From assembly GCA_036924085.1 (NCBI GenBank), contig JAVGWX010000013.1, positions 65,057,157-65,121,156 on the forward strand: a stretch of 64,000 bases of DNA, read 5' to 3'. The notes under the pieces were generated by a model. That model was not told where the DNA came from. It did not search any database and worked only from the letters and a program-made list of their open reading frames with translations. This DNA is from Ariolimax columbianus (taxonomy: Eukaryota > Mollusca > Gastropoda > Stylommatophora > Arionidae). Made by a program: the position numbers and the translations under genes. The stretch's first letter is position 1; every line of letters starts with the position of its first letter. Shown here piece after piece: positions 10,952 through 21,119 of the stretch.

Positions 10952-11239
10952 TTCACTAGTTCCGTCCAGCTGCATACCGCTCTATCTGCCTCCACTCTGT
11001 TCACTAGTTCCGTCCAGCTGCATACCGCTCTATCTGCCTCCACCCTGTTCACTAGTTCCGTCCAGCTGCATACCACTCTATCTCCCTCCACTCTGTTCAA
11101 TAGTTCCGTCCAGCTGCATACCGCTCTATCTGCCTCGACCCTGTTCACTAGATCCGTCCAGCTGCATACCACTCTATCTCCCTCCACCCTGTTCACTAGT
11201 TCCGTCCAGCTGCATACCGCTCTATCTGCCTCTATTCTG
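10952..11239. repeat. 48-bp minisatellite, 6 copies
   Basis: Each unit starts TTCACTAGTTCCGTCCAGCT and has exact 48-bp spacing (10952, 11000 and so on). Two unit subtypes alternate (CCGCTCTATCTGCC versus CCACTCTATCTCCC). At 16 codons per unit, frames on both strands stay open. I recognise no protein repeat and find no promoter or splice context. Confidence 0.9.
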
Positions 11240-11514
11240 TGTTGTTTACTTGGAAATTCACTGCTTATTGAGATGTGTATTTCATTATGTTGCTGGATGA
11301 TTTTCATAGATTTAATAGATTTCCCGCATGATATCTGCACGAGAACGGGTTGTGTAGAGAGATGTAAAGGTGGTATAATGCTACAACTGAATCACAAGAG
11401 AATATTCAATCTCATACCAATGCCTGCGATGGGGCAGTGGGATTGACAGACACGAGTATAGGGCCACTGACACCTTAAGGGAATGTTGTACGAGACCACT
11501 AACCTCTTAAATTA

Positions 11515-11697
11515 GTACTTCCGTTCTGCCGAAGACGGATGTGTTTGACAGAAAGGTGCAAATATCGCAGTCAAACTGTAAACTAGTGACACAACGCATG
11601 TCGTTCTCCGGACTACATCCTGCTACTTGCAAAACTCTGTTCAGGGCTTAGTAGCCGGAGACTGAGAACGAACGCAGAAGAAGTAGAAGAAGAAGAC
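11515..11697 (+). mobile_element. SINE-B 3' half with GAA tail
   Basis: It begins in GAAGACGGATGTGTTTGACA and passes through the conserved AAAGGTGCAAATATCGCAGT block. It ends in GAGACTGAGAACGAACGCAG followed by AGAAGTAGAAGAAGAAG. The 5' half is missing. Strand is assigned by treating (GAA)n as the tail. Confidence 0.8.
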
Positions 11698-11839
11698 GTG
11701 ATTCTGGAATTCACAAAAAGGTCTTTCCGTGTTCCTACAACAATTCACATTGTGTTCCTCTTTAGACTATCTTGTCAACTTCTCCTTACAATACGTCGTC
11801 ATCTGGACGAAGACTAACGTCTGGCCAGACAAAAGTTAG

Positions 11840-12139
11840 TCAGGGGTTTGTTAAATATTCTGGCCGAGACTCTCTCCTCGGCGTCATTGTAGCCCTTCCT
11901 GGAAACGGGCTGTTTTCATGATGTCTGTCTGGCCAACAAGGGGAGTGATCGACGTGTACCCTGCAGTAGTGAGCGACACGCAGATAAAGCCAAGCACATA
12001 GTAACCACCTGGAGAATCCCAGGTCCACCTTCATCAGCACGCTCGGGATGTGAGGAAAGCTACTGCAACCCGCCACTTATTTTCCTTTTCAGGGCGCACA
12101 ATAGAGTAAACACACTCATTGTGGGCATTCAGAACAACA
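11840..12139 (-). mobile_element. Family A repeat
   Basis: Landmarks in order: GTAGCCCTTCCTGGAAACGG, GCAGTAGTGAGCGACACGCA, TCCACCTTCATCAGCACGCT, CGGGATGTGAGGAAAGCTAC, CACTCATTGTGGGCATTC. It has at least six other copies in both orientations. It abuts a SINE-B directly, tail to tail. No coding capacity is seen. The (CAA)n found after GGGCATTC in other copies suggests a retroposon. Confidence 0.8.
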
Positions 12140-12515
12140 ACTTCATCTTCTTCTTTGTCTTCACCAGCTTCTTCGTTCGTTCTTAAACTACCGTTAGCAA
12201 GCCACGAAAAGGGGCTTTGTAAGTAGCATGATGTTGAGAATGGAATATGTTGTGTCATATTTTACAGCTTTTCTGCGATATTTGCCCCTTTTGGTCCGAC
12301 ACATCCGACTTCAGAATTGAATTTGTTGGTACCGGGTTAGCCTTCGCTCTTCGATCCATTTTCCTTAGCCAGTCTGCCATGTTGTAGCCTTTTACTCATG
12401 ATCGTCACGTGGAGGTGCAGAAAGGAATTGGCAGCTCGGGGCTGCTGGCCATGGCGCAGCAGTCAGCTTTAGGTTACTGACCGCTACAGCTCATGCCCCG
12501 CCCAGCATCTTGATC
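12140..12515 (-). mobile_element. SINE-B, near full length
   Basis: Read on the plus strand it starts with an imperfect TTC tract and TTCGTTCGTTCTTAAACTA. It continues through TTTGGTCCGACACATCCGAC, GTACCGGGTTAGCC, CAGTCTGCCATG and GACCGCTACAGCTCATGC to CAGCATCTTGATCCCTCC. This is the complete SINE-B order, in reverse. Confidence 0.85.
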
Positions 12516-12892
12516 CCTCCCTTCCAAATCGATTTCAAACAAGGTGTTATCTCTCCGGTTGATTGTGAGGACGAGAGACGGAAAATGGCCGTGCTCATCC
12601 AGAAGACGTCATCGAGGTCACCCTTGCAACGCATAGCTGAAACAGACCGCAGGTCTCATGGATGCAGCCATCAGACGTGATCACGGACATGGTCAAAGCA
12701 CGCGACGGGGCGTGGTCGCCTAAGCGTGCTATTGTATTGTATTGTTGCTACTTCTCGTTTACAATCCAAACTATTTAATTTGCAAAATCAATATTATTTA
12801 CACAACCTGACCAATGTGTCACTTTTTCAAAATGAAAATAATGGCTTCAGCTTTTATGATAGTAGCCATAGAATTCAAACTTCAGGGAATAT
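12516..12892. other. No recognisable gene or repeat
   Basis: Unassigned sequence between a SINE and a LINE remnant. Confidence 0.5.
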
Positions 12893-13855
12893 TGGATGCA
12901 AGGGAAACGGGGTTTTATAGACGAATGTTGAAAATGGTACTCTCCGACACGTTTCAATGTTTTTCTAAAACGTATTATGTCAGAAGCATTGGATGAACAC
13001 GTAGGGACGGTCAGTATAGGTGGACGCATACTAACCAACCTCCGGTTTGCCATCGACTTTACTGGTCTGGCTGGAACAGAGGCTGAACTTGCAAGGCTAG
13101 TTACAAACTTGGACTATGCTGCCTATAAATTTGGGGTGGAAATCAATGCAGAGAAAAGTAAGATTATGGTCAATGCCCCAGAGGGTTTTTAAAACCTGGT
13201 TATGGTCAAAGGTGAACCTCTGGAAAGTGTTACGCGGTTCAAATATCTGGGAGCAGAAATGAATGCGGAAGGGGTATAGAGCGGGGATCCAGTCAAGAAC
13301 AGAGGTGGCCTTGGTCGGCCTGACCAGATTGCGAATATTCTGGAAAGACAAGAACATTAGCCTTAAATCGAAGCTGCCTTTAATGTATTGGTCAACTCCG
13401 TATACCTCCACGCGTGTGAGACTTCGACTCTGACAGCTGTCTTAGAACGTACAATTTGCGCAATGGAAATAAGATGCTTGCAAAGCATTCTTGGCATTTC
13501 ATATCTGGATCGCGTTACAAACATGAGTGTTCTTGAAATTGTTAGGAAGGAGTTAGGCCAGTATAAAAACCAACAGATTAAAGTAAAAACACGAAAATTG
13601 ACATGGTATGGGCATATATCACGATCGCTGGGGCTGACCAAGACCGTCCTGCAAGGCCCTGTGCCTGGGAAGCGTGGGAGAGGGAGACCAAAAAAGAGAT
13701 GGGAGAACGATATAAAAGAGTGGACGGGAAGGTCTATAGCTGAGACTAATACCCTGGCGAAAAATCGAGACGTATGGCGGGAACTGGTTCGACAAACTGC
13801 AATAACAGTGCCTCAACGACCTTCTAGGTTACGGGACTGATGATGATGATGAATG
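12893..13855 (+). pseudogene. LINE-D: reverse-transcriptase palm to C-terminus
   Basis: Fragments in order: NVFLKRIMSEALDEH (before 12995), GRILTNLRFAIDFTGLAGTE (about 13030-13080, where FADD is expected, so the catalytic pair is lost), VEINAEKSKIMV, VTRFKYLGAEMNAEG, HACETSTL, CLQSILGISYLDRVTNMSVL, LTWYGHISRS, GKRGRGRPKKRWENDIKEWT. The C-terminus is at 13840. It is followed by TGATGATGATGATGAA, a simple-repeat tail. An in-frame stop at about 13190 and frameshifts make it a pseudogene. A sister 3' end is at 18375-18605. Confidence 0.88.
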
Positions 13856-14305
13856 GTACTTAAATGCATGCAATATTACTGGGTAATCAGGCATCCTTCA
13901 TCGAAACTAAATTGTTATTGATTCAAAATTTGTTCTGTCCTAATGTTCTCACACATGTACCCTAATTTGCGTTGCATTCTTCACAAATGGAAAACTTTTC
14001 TAATAGCACATTCCTCTCAATTTTTAAACGTAAATTACCCACTACAATTTCAGGCAAGTCTTTGCCGCAGGTTTTTCCCACAACTGCGACTTAGCTTTTC
14101 AGAATTCATTTCAAATGTGGTGATGCTTTGTTATCTGGCGTTGTAAATATGCTTCACATTTGGAAAAGTTAATAAAAACAATGCATAGCTATGTCTTTTT
14201 TGCAGGTTTTTTTTGTTTCTGGTTGTGAATATTAGGACATGGATTCCCGCTCGGTTTCTTAGTAAAGGAGGTGCATTGAGAATCGGTGCTGAATGTATAG
14301 ATAAA
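13856..14305. other. No recognisable gene or repeat
   Basis: AT-rich unassigned sequence. Confidence 0.5.
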
Positions 14306-14840
14306 AAATAAAAAAGATGGAAATAAGAGAGGGAAATAATAAAGATGGAAAAAGGGCGATATAATAAAGATGGAAAAAGGGGGATATAAGAAAGATGGAA
14401 ATAAGAAAGGGGGAAATAAGAAAGGAGAAAATAAGAAAGGGGGAAATAAGAAAGGAGGAAATAAGAAAGGGGTAAATAAGAAAGGGGGAAATAGTAAAGG
14501 GGAGAAAAAAAAAGGGGGGAAATATTAAAGGGGGAAATAAGAAAGGGGAGAAAAAATAAAGGAGAAAAAAGAAATGGGGAAATAAGAAAGGGGAGAAAAA
14601 AGAAAGAGGAGAACAATGAAAGGGGGAAATAGGAAAGATGGAAAAGGGGGGAAATAAGAAAGGGGAGAAAAAGGAAAGTAGGAAATAAGAAAGGGGAAAT
14701 AATACAGATGGGAAAAAGGGGGAAATAAGAAATGGGGAAATAAGAAAGAGGAGATAAAAGAAAGGGGGAATACGTAAGGGGGAAATAAGAAAGAGGGAAA
14801 AAGGGGGAATGAAGAAAGAGGGAAAAAGGGGGAAATAAGA
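14306..14840. repeat. Purine-rich minisatellite (GGGGGAAATAAGAAA-type)
   Basis: About 535 bp that is nearly all purine on the plus strand apart from T at regular positions. The units are variable, roughly 14-17 bp, built from GGGGGAAATAAGAAAG with GATGGAAA inserts. The register is loose. Serine/phenylalanine/proline-rich minus-strand ORFs are artefacts. It ends exactly where a truncated SINE-B begins. Confidence 0.9.
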
Positions 14841-14841
14841 A

Positions 14842-15050
14842 ACATCCGACTTCAGCAAGCATTTTTGAGTCACGTGTTAGCCTTCCTTCTTCGATCACTT
14901 TTCCTTAGCAATCCTGCTCTTTTGGAGCCTGTCATCGAGGATCGCCATGTGAAGATGTAGACGGAACTTGGCAGTTCTGGTTCGCTGATCCTGACACTAG
15001 CAGTCAGCAATGGGTAGCTCATGCGCTGCACAGCGTCTACAGTCACACTC
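14842..15050 (-). mobile_element. SINE-B 5' portion
   Basis: It starts at ACATCCGACTTCAGCAAGCA and runs through TTCGATCACTTTTCCTTAGC, GGCAGTTCTGGTTCGCTGAT and GGTAGCTCATGCGCTGC. The GAA-tail half is missing and the purine array stands in its place. Confidence 0.8.
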
Positions 15051-15272
15051 TTGCACAACTTTCACACGTGCCCTCAGGGTGAGGCCCTTCCATTGCACTT
15101 TGGTTGGGCTCGCTTCTGAGGGCGCACAAACCTAGCATAGGTACATACAGACGCATACATTCATCCAAGCACTGGTTTATGCGTCCTGATATCGCATAAT
15201 GGACCTCGGTCTGGGGTGGAAGTTGGCGCGCCTCCGCCAGTAGAAACTTGTGAGGCAAACATCTAAGAAACA
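15051..15272. mobile_element. Dispersed repeat family I, copy 1
   Basis: About 220 bp including GGTTGGGCTCGCTTCTGAGG, CATACAGACGCATACATTCA and AGTAGAAACTTGTGAGGCAA. The same sequence occurs inverted at 21120-21320. No coding or tRNA-like part seen. Confidence 0.75.
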
Positions 15273-15564
15273 ACAAAACATCTTGATTCTCCAGGGGATT
15301 ACAAGTACGCTCTTCTGGTTGAGCAGGCTAACAACTTTGCTTCTAACAGCCCAGTAGAAGAGTCCAGATTTTGGAACTCGTAGAACTGGAAGGGGACGAC
15401 ACAGGTTATGCAAATTCGAAGCTTTGTTTTCAATTAAAGTCTCTGCAGGTTCGAGACTTGGTGCAGGGCTTCCATAGAGGCGGTGACAATGTCTTATTTT
15501 TGAAATTATCTCCGAGTGACTATGTGCATCGGAGTTGTGTTGGCTGATCAGGTAAATTGGCTTT
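15273..15564. other. No recognisable feature
   Basis: Short unassigned spacer. Confidence 0.45.
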
Positions 15565-15903
15565 TCTTGGCTTCGTTCGTTCTCAATCTGCCGCTACCAA
15601 ACCCTGAAAGGGCTTAAGTATCAGAATGTAGTCGAGAGAACGGAATGCGTTGTGCCGTAGTTTACAGATTGACTGCGATATTTGCACCTTTCGGTCCAAT
15701 ACATCCGACTTCAGCAAGCATTTTTTGAGTACCGGGTTAGCATTCCCTCTTCGATCCCTTCTCCTTAGCCAGTCCGCCCTGCTGCAGCCTGTTGTCCAGG
15801 ATCACCGCGTGGAGGTGTAGAAGGGTCTTGGCAGCTCTGGTTCGCTGGCCTTGACGCTAGCAGCCAGCTATGGGTCGCTGACTACTGCAGCTCACGCGCT
15901 TAA
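15565..15903 (-). mobile_element. SINE-B, full length, CCAAG-type tail
   Basis: On the plus strand, CTTGGCTTCGTTCGTTCTCA opens the reversed element. TTTCGGTCCAATACATCCGA, GAGTACCGGGTTAGCATTCC, CACCGCGTGGAGGTGTAGAA and CTACTGCAGCTCACGCGC follow. Its tail is TTGGCTTTTCTTGGC rather than TTC. Confidence 0.88.
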
Positions 15904-16077
15904 TGAATGATATGATAATAATTTGGTGCCTCCATGTAGGAGGAACCTGTTCAGTTGACTAAACTCTTGCGAACAGTTGATGCAGGGTGGCGCTCATTTA
16001 GGGCTACGTGCTGATTGCAACATCTTGTGAGCAATACTATCAGGTGCTATGCCTCGGCGATCTTTCAACTCATGTGG

Positions 16078-16402
16078 GGTGGCGCGAGGGTTGCTGTGGT
16101 CGAGAGGACAGACACTTGATTCTGAAATCGATGAACGGAAACGGCATGGGTTCAAACCCTGCAGGTGTCAAGTGACCGCTGGTCTCAAAGAGATGGGACA
16201 AGAGTGCCTGTATCCTGAATTAACTCCAATCGTTTTGACTTAAGTCTTGCCACTGGCCCAAGGTAGTTCGGGACCAGAAAGTGACGTTGATGACCAGCGC
16301 AGTTACTTCTTCACTATAATCCAGACAGCGCACGTTACGTCATCAAGACAAAAACCGTCTGATGATGTCGGTATCTTCGCTTGCGATGGGCAACTAACTT
16401 TT
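16078..16402 (+). mobile_element. SINE-D (tRNA-derived), full length
   Basis: The head has an A-box-like GTGGTCGAGAGG (about 16096) and a B-box-like GGGTTCAAACCC (about 16149), spaced as in a tRNA gene. The body runs GGTCTCAAAGAGATGGGACA, CTTGCCACTGGCCCAAGGTA, GTTGATGACCAGCGCAG, TCTGATGATGTCGGTATCTT and CGATGGGCAACTAAC. This is the best reference copy of the family in the window. Confidence 0.85.
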
Positions 16403-16459
16403 CTTTTCATGTGGGCGGCGCATCTTTCTGCAATGGTAGCGAACCGCCATATAGAGAGC

Positions 16460-16738
16460 CACGTAGCGCAGTGTTTAGCGCACTTGCTTCGCATCTGAGT
16501 GGTCCTGGGCTCATTCCCATTGTTTCATTCCGCAACGGCACCCGGGTCTAGTTTGCTCGTGTTTAAGTCTGTTAAGATAGATTTGCACATCAGTTAATCA
16601 CCCCAGCAACAATTGTCTCAGCGCAGCGGAGTACTAAGCAGCTCGAGCCTAGCCCGCTAAGCAGGAAATGTTCCTCCCGGCTACATTCAGCTCTCACCGG
16701 AGCTGGGACCTGCACATGAGCATCCACCCGCGTTGATA
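16460..16738 (+). mobile_element. SINE-E (tRNA-derived)
   Basis: The tRNA-like head contains CACGTAGCGCAGTGTTTAGC and, after an anticodon-arm-like ACTTGCTTCGCATCTGAG, a degenerate B box GGGCTCATTCCC. The body includes AGCTCGAGCCTAGCCCGCTA. It ends in a CACATGAGCATCCACCCG stretch next to the hexamer array. Confidence 0.7.
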
Positions 16739-16746
16739 TACAGGTC

Positions 16747-17765
16747 GACTAGGACTAAGACTAAACCTAAGACTAAACCTAAGACTAAGACTAAACCTAA
16801 GACTAAGACTAAGACTAAACATAAAACTAATACTAAACCTAAGACTAAACGTAAGACTAAATCTAAGACTAAATCTATGACTAAGACTAAACCTAAGACT
16901 AAAACTAAACCTAAGGTTAAACTGAAGACTAAACCTATGACTAAACCTAAGACTAAGACTAAACCTAAGACTAAGACTAAACCTAAGACTAAACCCAAAC
17001 CTAAGACTAAGACTAAACCTAAAACTAAACCTAAGACTAAGACTAAGACTAAACCTAAACCTAAGACTAAGACTAAACCTAAGACTAAACCTAAGACTAA
17101 GACTAAACCTGAGACTAAACCTAAGAATAAAACTAAACCTAAGACTAAACCTAAGACTAAACCTAAGACTAAACCTAAGACTAAACCTAAGACTAAGACT
17201 AAACCTAAAACTAAGACTAAGACTAAACCTTAGACTAAGACTAAACCTTAGACTAAGACTAAACCTTAGACTAAGACTAAACATAAGACTAAACCTAAGG
17301 CTAAGACTCAAACTAAGACTAAGACTAAACCTAAGACTAAGACTAAACATAAAACTACACCTAAGACTAAACCTAAGACTAAACCAAAGACTAAGACTAA
17401 ACCTAAAACTAAGTCTAAGACTAAACCTAAGACTTAAGACTAAACCTAAGACTAAACCTAAATCTAAGACTAAACCTAAGACTAACACTAAGATTAAGAC
17501 TAAGACTAAACCTAAGACTAGACCTAAAACTAAGACTAAACCTAAGACTAAGACTCAAACTAAGACTAAGACTAAACCTAAACCTAAGACTAAACCTAAG
17601 ACTAAGACTAAAACTAAACCTAAGACTAAGACTGAAACTAAACCTAAGACTAAACATAAGACTAAAACTAAGACTAAACCTAGACTAAAACTAAACCTAA
17701 GACTAAAACTAAGACTAAACCTAAGACTAAAACTAAACTTAAGACTAAAACTAAATCTAAGACTA
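16747..17765. repeat. Hexamer array (CTAAAC/CTAAGA), about 1 kb
   Basis: The plus strand alternates ACTAAG and ACTAAACCTAAG steps; on the complement this reads as TTAGTC/TTAGGT hexamers. Lys/Thr/Pro-rich plus-strand and Ser/Leu/Arg/Phe-rich minus-strand ORFs are artefacts. The hexamers share a TTAGNN frame with the array at 48290-49478 but lie in the opposite orientation. Confidence 0.93.
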
Positions 17766-18374
17766 AGGTGAACAGAATACTATTATATGAATTCTTGTTT
17801 CACCTATTCTTCCTCGGTTCTTCAAAGCAACGACTTCTCTTCATCAATCCCCATTCTTGCCACCCTCTTGAGCTCTGCGCGTGAGACCCCCACCTGTCCT
17901 GATCGCTTCTTTAGCCGTTCTTTGCCAGGCCGCTTTGACCGCCCCATTTTCGCTCCCCCTAAATGTTTCAACACACCGCACACATATCTATATAGTTTGA
18001 TACACTTCAGAATTTTTACTTTACAGGTATAAGAATATCGCAATGTTAATATGTCTCGTATGGACCGACAACAGGCATAGGCGTCTCAGATTTTAGGGGC
18101 CTGTAGAAATACAAACCACCCCTCCCACCCCCCCACACCCCAAACAAAAAAAACCCAAGTAATTTCAATGCAGACAGGAAAGTGGTATATGTATATAGCA
18201 AAATGATATGTCTGTGTACCAGGAAATTAGTATGTGGATGCACACATGAAAGTTGTATGTGGATGCACACAGGAGAACATTTATTTGACAGATTACTTGC
18301 AAAATACATAACTACACGAGTCAGTAAAACTTCTTTCAATTGTTAAACATTTAGGTACATAATATAAATATATA
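17766..18374. other. No recognisable gene; short TA and ATC runs at right
   Basis: Unassigned sequence. Overlapping small ORFs at 17787-18043 on both strands show no domain. A duplicated GTATGTGGATGCACACA lies at about 18230-18270. TATATATA at 18368-18382 leads into the LINE-D tail. Confidence 0.45.
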
Positions 18375-18605
18375 TATATATATCATCATCATCATCATCA
18401 TCATTATGTAGCATGTCCTTTGTAGAACGTCGCTCCCATCACAGTCTGTCTGAAAGAAACTCGTTCCCTTGCCAAAACTCCAGCCTCCGCCATAGTCATA
18501 CTCAGGCATTCCTGGATATCTTGGTACCATTGTCTTCTTGGTCTACCCCTTCCTCTTTTGCCCGGCACCATACCTTCCATCATCGTTCTCTCACGTTGTT
18601 ATCAG
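18375..18605 (-). pseudogene. LINE-D 3' end
   Basis: The minus strand reads GMVPGKRGRGRPRRQWYQDI, then an ECLSMTMAEAGVLARERVSF-type end, terminating next to (ATG/TGA)n (plus strand CATCATCATCATCATCAT at 18383-18405). This parallels the C-terminus and TGATGA tail of the 12893-13855 copy. It is severely 5'-truncated. Confidence 0.8.
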
Positions 18606-18624
18606 ATGTTATATATATATATAA

Positions 18625-18870
18625 TAGTTGTCCATCACAAGTGGTGAAGACCACTCTCTTTGCTCAGCCGTGTGGACAGTCGTATCTCTTGCTGTGTCCG
18701 CTGAAATGAGTGACTTGCGCGGTGATTTGGATTAAAGTGAGGAAGAAACTGCGCCTTTTGTCAACCTCACTCATAGAGCCTAAGCTACCTTTTGCCAGTG
18801 GCAAGACATTCATCGAGACGACTGGAGATAGCATAGGATGCAGATTTTGCCTCAAGGCTACCACCGAAGC
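18625..18870 (-). mobile_element. SINE-D body, inverted
   Basis: Plus-strand order: GTTGTCCATCACAAG, GACTTGCGCGGTGATTTGGA, TTAAAGTGAGGAAGAAACTG, GCCAGTGGCAAGACA, CGAGACGACTGGAGATAGC. This is the reversed SINE-D body. The tRNA-like head at the right is degraded. Confidence 0.72.
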
Positions 18871-19148
18871 CTTTCCGTAAACATGTAACCTGCAGGGTAG
18901 AAAGGTGGGATGGCATCTAACGCAGTTTGTCGTGCCTTTTCGATAATCACAAGAGGTCGTATGGACAACACTCAGCGTGTGAGTGAGTCTGCCATCTCTC
19001 CCCAGCTGTATTCAGCTCATCATAGTAGCATCTACAATTCCCACACGCCAAATTCGTGAAGGTGAACCGGCAGAATTAACCGGTGAAATACGACACAGGT
19101 ATAAGCGTAGTGCCATTCAGCCGGCGTCCAGACCAGGATAAAGTAGAA

Positions 19149-19151
<3 letters not shown>

Positions 19152-19207
<56 letters not shown>
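19152..19207. repeat. (TA)n microsatellite, left of SINE-F
   Basis: About 28 uninterrupted TA dinucleotides. It pairs with the run at 19496-19558 on the other side of a SINE. Confidence 0.95.
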
Positions 19208-19209
<2 letters not shown>

Positions 19210-19493
19210 ATATCGTTGCGAAGTGGTTAAACCGTCGGCCTCTTGGTCAGGTGCTGTGGGTTCGACTCGGGACTCCACCTCATTGTCACGGGTGCTTGAT
19301 GCGGAGTCCCCTGCATCTCGAAGTCTCCCCCTCATCGTCTTGTCTTTGACTTTGCCACTGGGGTCGGGCGGCTCGAGACGAGAGAGTGAGGATAAAAAGT
19401 AGCGCAGTTAATCCTTACTAAAAATAGCGCTAGCAAATAAATGACACCATCATCGTCTACGGTGGACGGTGGCCTTTGCCTTGGCCTTGGCCT

Positions 19494-19495
<2 letters not shown>
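19208..19495 (+). mobile_element. SINE-F (tRNA-derived) between two (TA)n runs
   Basis: The head has an A-box-like TTGCGAAGTGGTTAAACCGT and a B-box-like GGGTTCGACTCGG. The body includes GCCACTGGGGTCGGGCGGCT, GAGAGTGAGGAT and CATCATCGTCTACGGTGGAC. It ends in repeated CCTTGG. A second copy in reverse is at 24361-24623. Confidence 0.82.

Positions 19496-19558
<63 letters not shown>
19496..19558. repeat. (TA)n microsatellite, right of SINE-F
   Basis: About 31 TA dinucleotides directly after the SINE tail. Confidence 0.95.
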
Positions 19559-19559
<1 letters not shown>

Positions 19560-20032
19560 CATCTGATAACAAAGTTCAACTCCTGGCCTTCGCGCGGCAG
19601 AACTGTTTTTACTAACAGGAGATGGGGAAAAGGGGTGACTCTCGCCCATTAAAACCAGTAGTTTCGGGCAGATGGGGGTCGAAAACACAGGAAGGCAGTT
19701 CATCTATGAGATAAACAATTCTGATTTCAAACCATCTAAAGCCTTGCATATAAGATACTGGCGTATTTTGTTATCTTGTCTTATTTTGTCACAAATGGCT
19801 GTCCAACCGGTGCGACCTGTTTTCTGATAACTCTGAAAGTTGGCCAGCATCTACCAAACCTGACAACCCACGATCTGCGGAGGAGCACACGCAAGAGGAT
19901 AAAATGCCTTATCCTAGAGCGAGTAAAGACAGTCTCAGCTGAGTGTTGGGACAGGGCAGACCAGGCCCTTAGCCTTGGTTGGTGGCTGGTCTAGGGATGA
20001 AGCCGTTACAGGTGAATAAATAGAGCATAGCT
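19559..20032. other. No recognisable feature
   Basis: Unassigned. An ORF at 19776-19994 may be an extension of the LINE fragment that follows, but I see no diagnostic motif. Confidence 0.4.
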
Positions 20033-20287
20033 TTGCTGATCCGGCAGCTTCGGCAGCTTGTCTTGTTCCAAATCTATTGGTATCATATTTCCTTTGCAGC
20101 AAACAAGGCAGAACGAGAGAGGGGCAACACAGGCTTTGTGCTATGGACAGGTGCAACTCCATCCCTGGTCTTAACAGGTCTCGGAATCAAAATGGGAGAC
20201 AGCAGTCTTTCCTGCACACACTGCGGAAGACGCTTCTGTGCTAGGATTGGTCTTACGAATCATGTGCGCTATCGCCATGGACTGTAG
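20033..20287 (+). pseudogene. Possible LINE C-terminus with C2H2-type finger
   Basis: The last 30 codons read LSCTHCGRRFCARIGLTNHV and RYRHGL then stop. The C-x2-C, R-x-F-x-ARIGL, H-x4-H pattern resembles the finger ending LINE-A (1740, 28077) and the one at 63080. Upstream sequence has no clear RT motif, so a host zinc-finger exon cannot be excluded. Confidence 0.45.
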
Positions 20288-20394
20288 TTTCATCCCTTTT
20301 TTCAAAGCACAATTACTATCGTCTGACAAGGCGGAAAGACATAATGAATACATATATATATATATATTGTTGTTGTTTCGAATGACTCCAGTGA

Positions 20395-20757
20395 GATCAA
20401 GATGCAGAGCAGCGCATGAGCTGCAGTGGTCAGCGACCCATAGCTGACTGCTAGCGTCAGTGCCAGCGAACCATAGCTGCCAAGACCCTTACACACCTCC
20501 ACGTGGTGATCCGGGATAACAGGCTGCAGTAGAGCAGACTGGCTAAGAAGAAGGGATCGAAGAGGGAATGCTAACCCGGTACTCAAAAAATGCTTGCTGA
20601 AGTCGGATGTGTTGGACCGAAAGGTGCAAATAACGAAACCAAGCTGTAAACTACGACGGAACGCATTCCGTTCTCTGGACTACATTCTGCTACTTAAGCC
20701 CTTTCAGGGTTTGGCAGCGGGAGATTGAGAACGAACGAAGGAGAAGAAGAAGAAGAA
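20395..20757 (+). mobile_element. SINE-B, full length, GAA tail
   Basis: Order: GAGATCAAGATGCAGAGCAG, GCATGAGCTGCAGTGGTCAG, CACGTGGTGATCCGGGATAA, GGATCGAAGAGGGAATGCTA, TGCTTGCTGAAGTCGGATGT, AACGCATTCCGTTCTCTGGA, then GAGATTGAGAACGAACGAAG and GAGAAGAAGAAGAAG. It is a good reference for the GAA-tailed subtype. Confidence 0.9.
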
Positions 20758-20764
20758 TGACTCC

Positions 20765-21085
20765 AGTGAGTAGATTTACTCTTTTGTGCGCCATGAAAAG
20801 AACGTTAATTGGCGGGTTGTCGTAGTTTACCTCTTATCCCGAGATTGCTGTAAGTGGCTCGGGATCCTCCATGCGGTTGTGCTATGATTGGCTTCATCTG
20901 CATGTCACTCACTACTACAGGGATCACGTCGATCCCTCACCTCGTTAGGCAGGCTGTCATGAAAACAGCCGGTTTTTTGTAAGGGCTACAAGAAATCGAG
21001 ATAAGAGTCTTGACTAGCATCTTTTGTCTGACTCTGACTAACATGTCTGAACAGTATATTTTGCCTAACCAGAAGTTAGTCTCCC
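20765..21085 (+). mobile_element. Family A repeat with one 38-bp unit
   Basis: AGTGAGTAGATTTACTCTTT, GGCGGGTTGTCGTAG, CATGCGGTTGTGCTATGATT and ACTACAGGGATCACGTCGAT follow the family order. It ends with CTGACTCTGACTAACATGTC and CAGTATATTTTGCCTAACC, one copy of the 38-bp unit. Confidence 0.82.
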
Positions 21086-21119
21086 TCCACATATATATAT
21101 ATAATTTTTTTTTAAATTT

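Noticed and set aside
10861..11446. Overlapping 118-187-codon ORFs with a 16-residue repeat
   Set aside because: A 48-bp minisatellite is divisible by three and stop-free on both strands; no recognised repeat protein and frames overlap on both strands.
14131..14898. Hydrophobic Phe/Pro/Ser-rich ORF of 255 codons (membrane-protein-like)
   Set aside because: Complement of a purine-rich repeat; the hydrophobic pattern is compositional.
16694..17657. Lys/Thr-rich plus-strand ORF and Ser/Leu/Arg-rich minus-strand ORFs
   Set aside because: Hexamer array artefacts.
20033..20287. Host C2H2 zinc-finger gene
   Set aside because: A single finger of the type that ends LINE ORFs elsewhere in the window; no other fingers or splice evidence. 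Kept only as a low-confidence LINE remnant.
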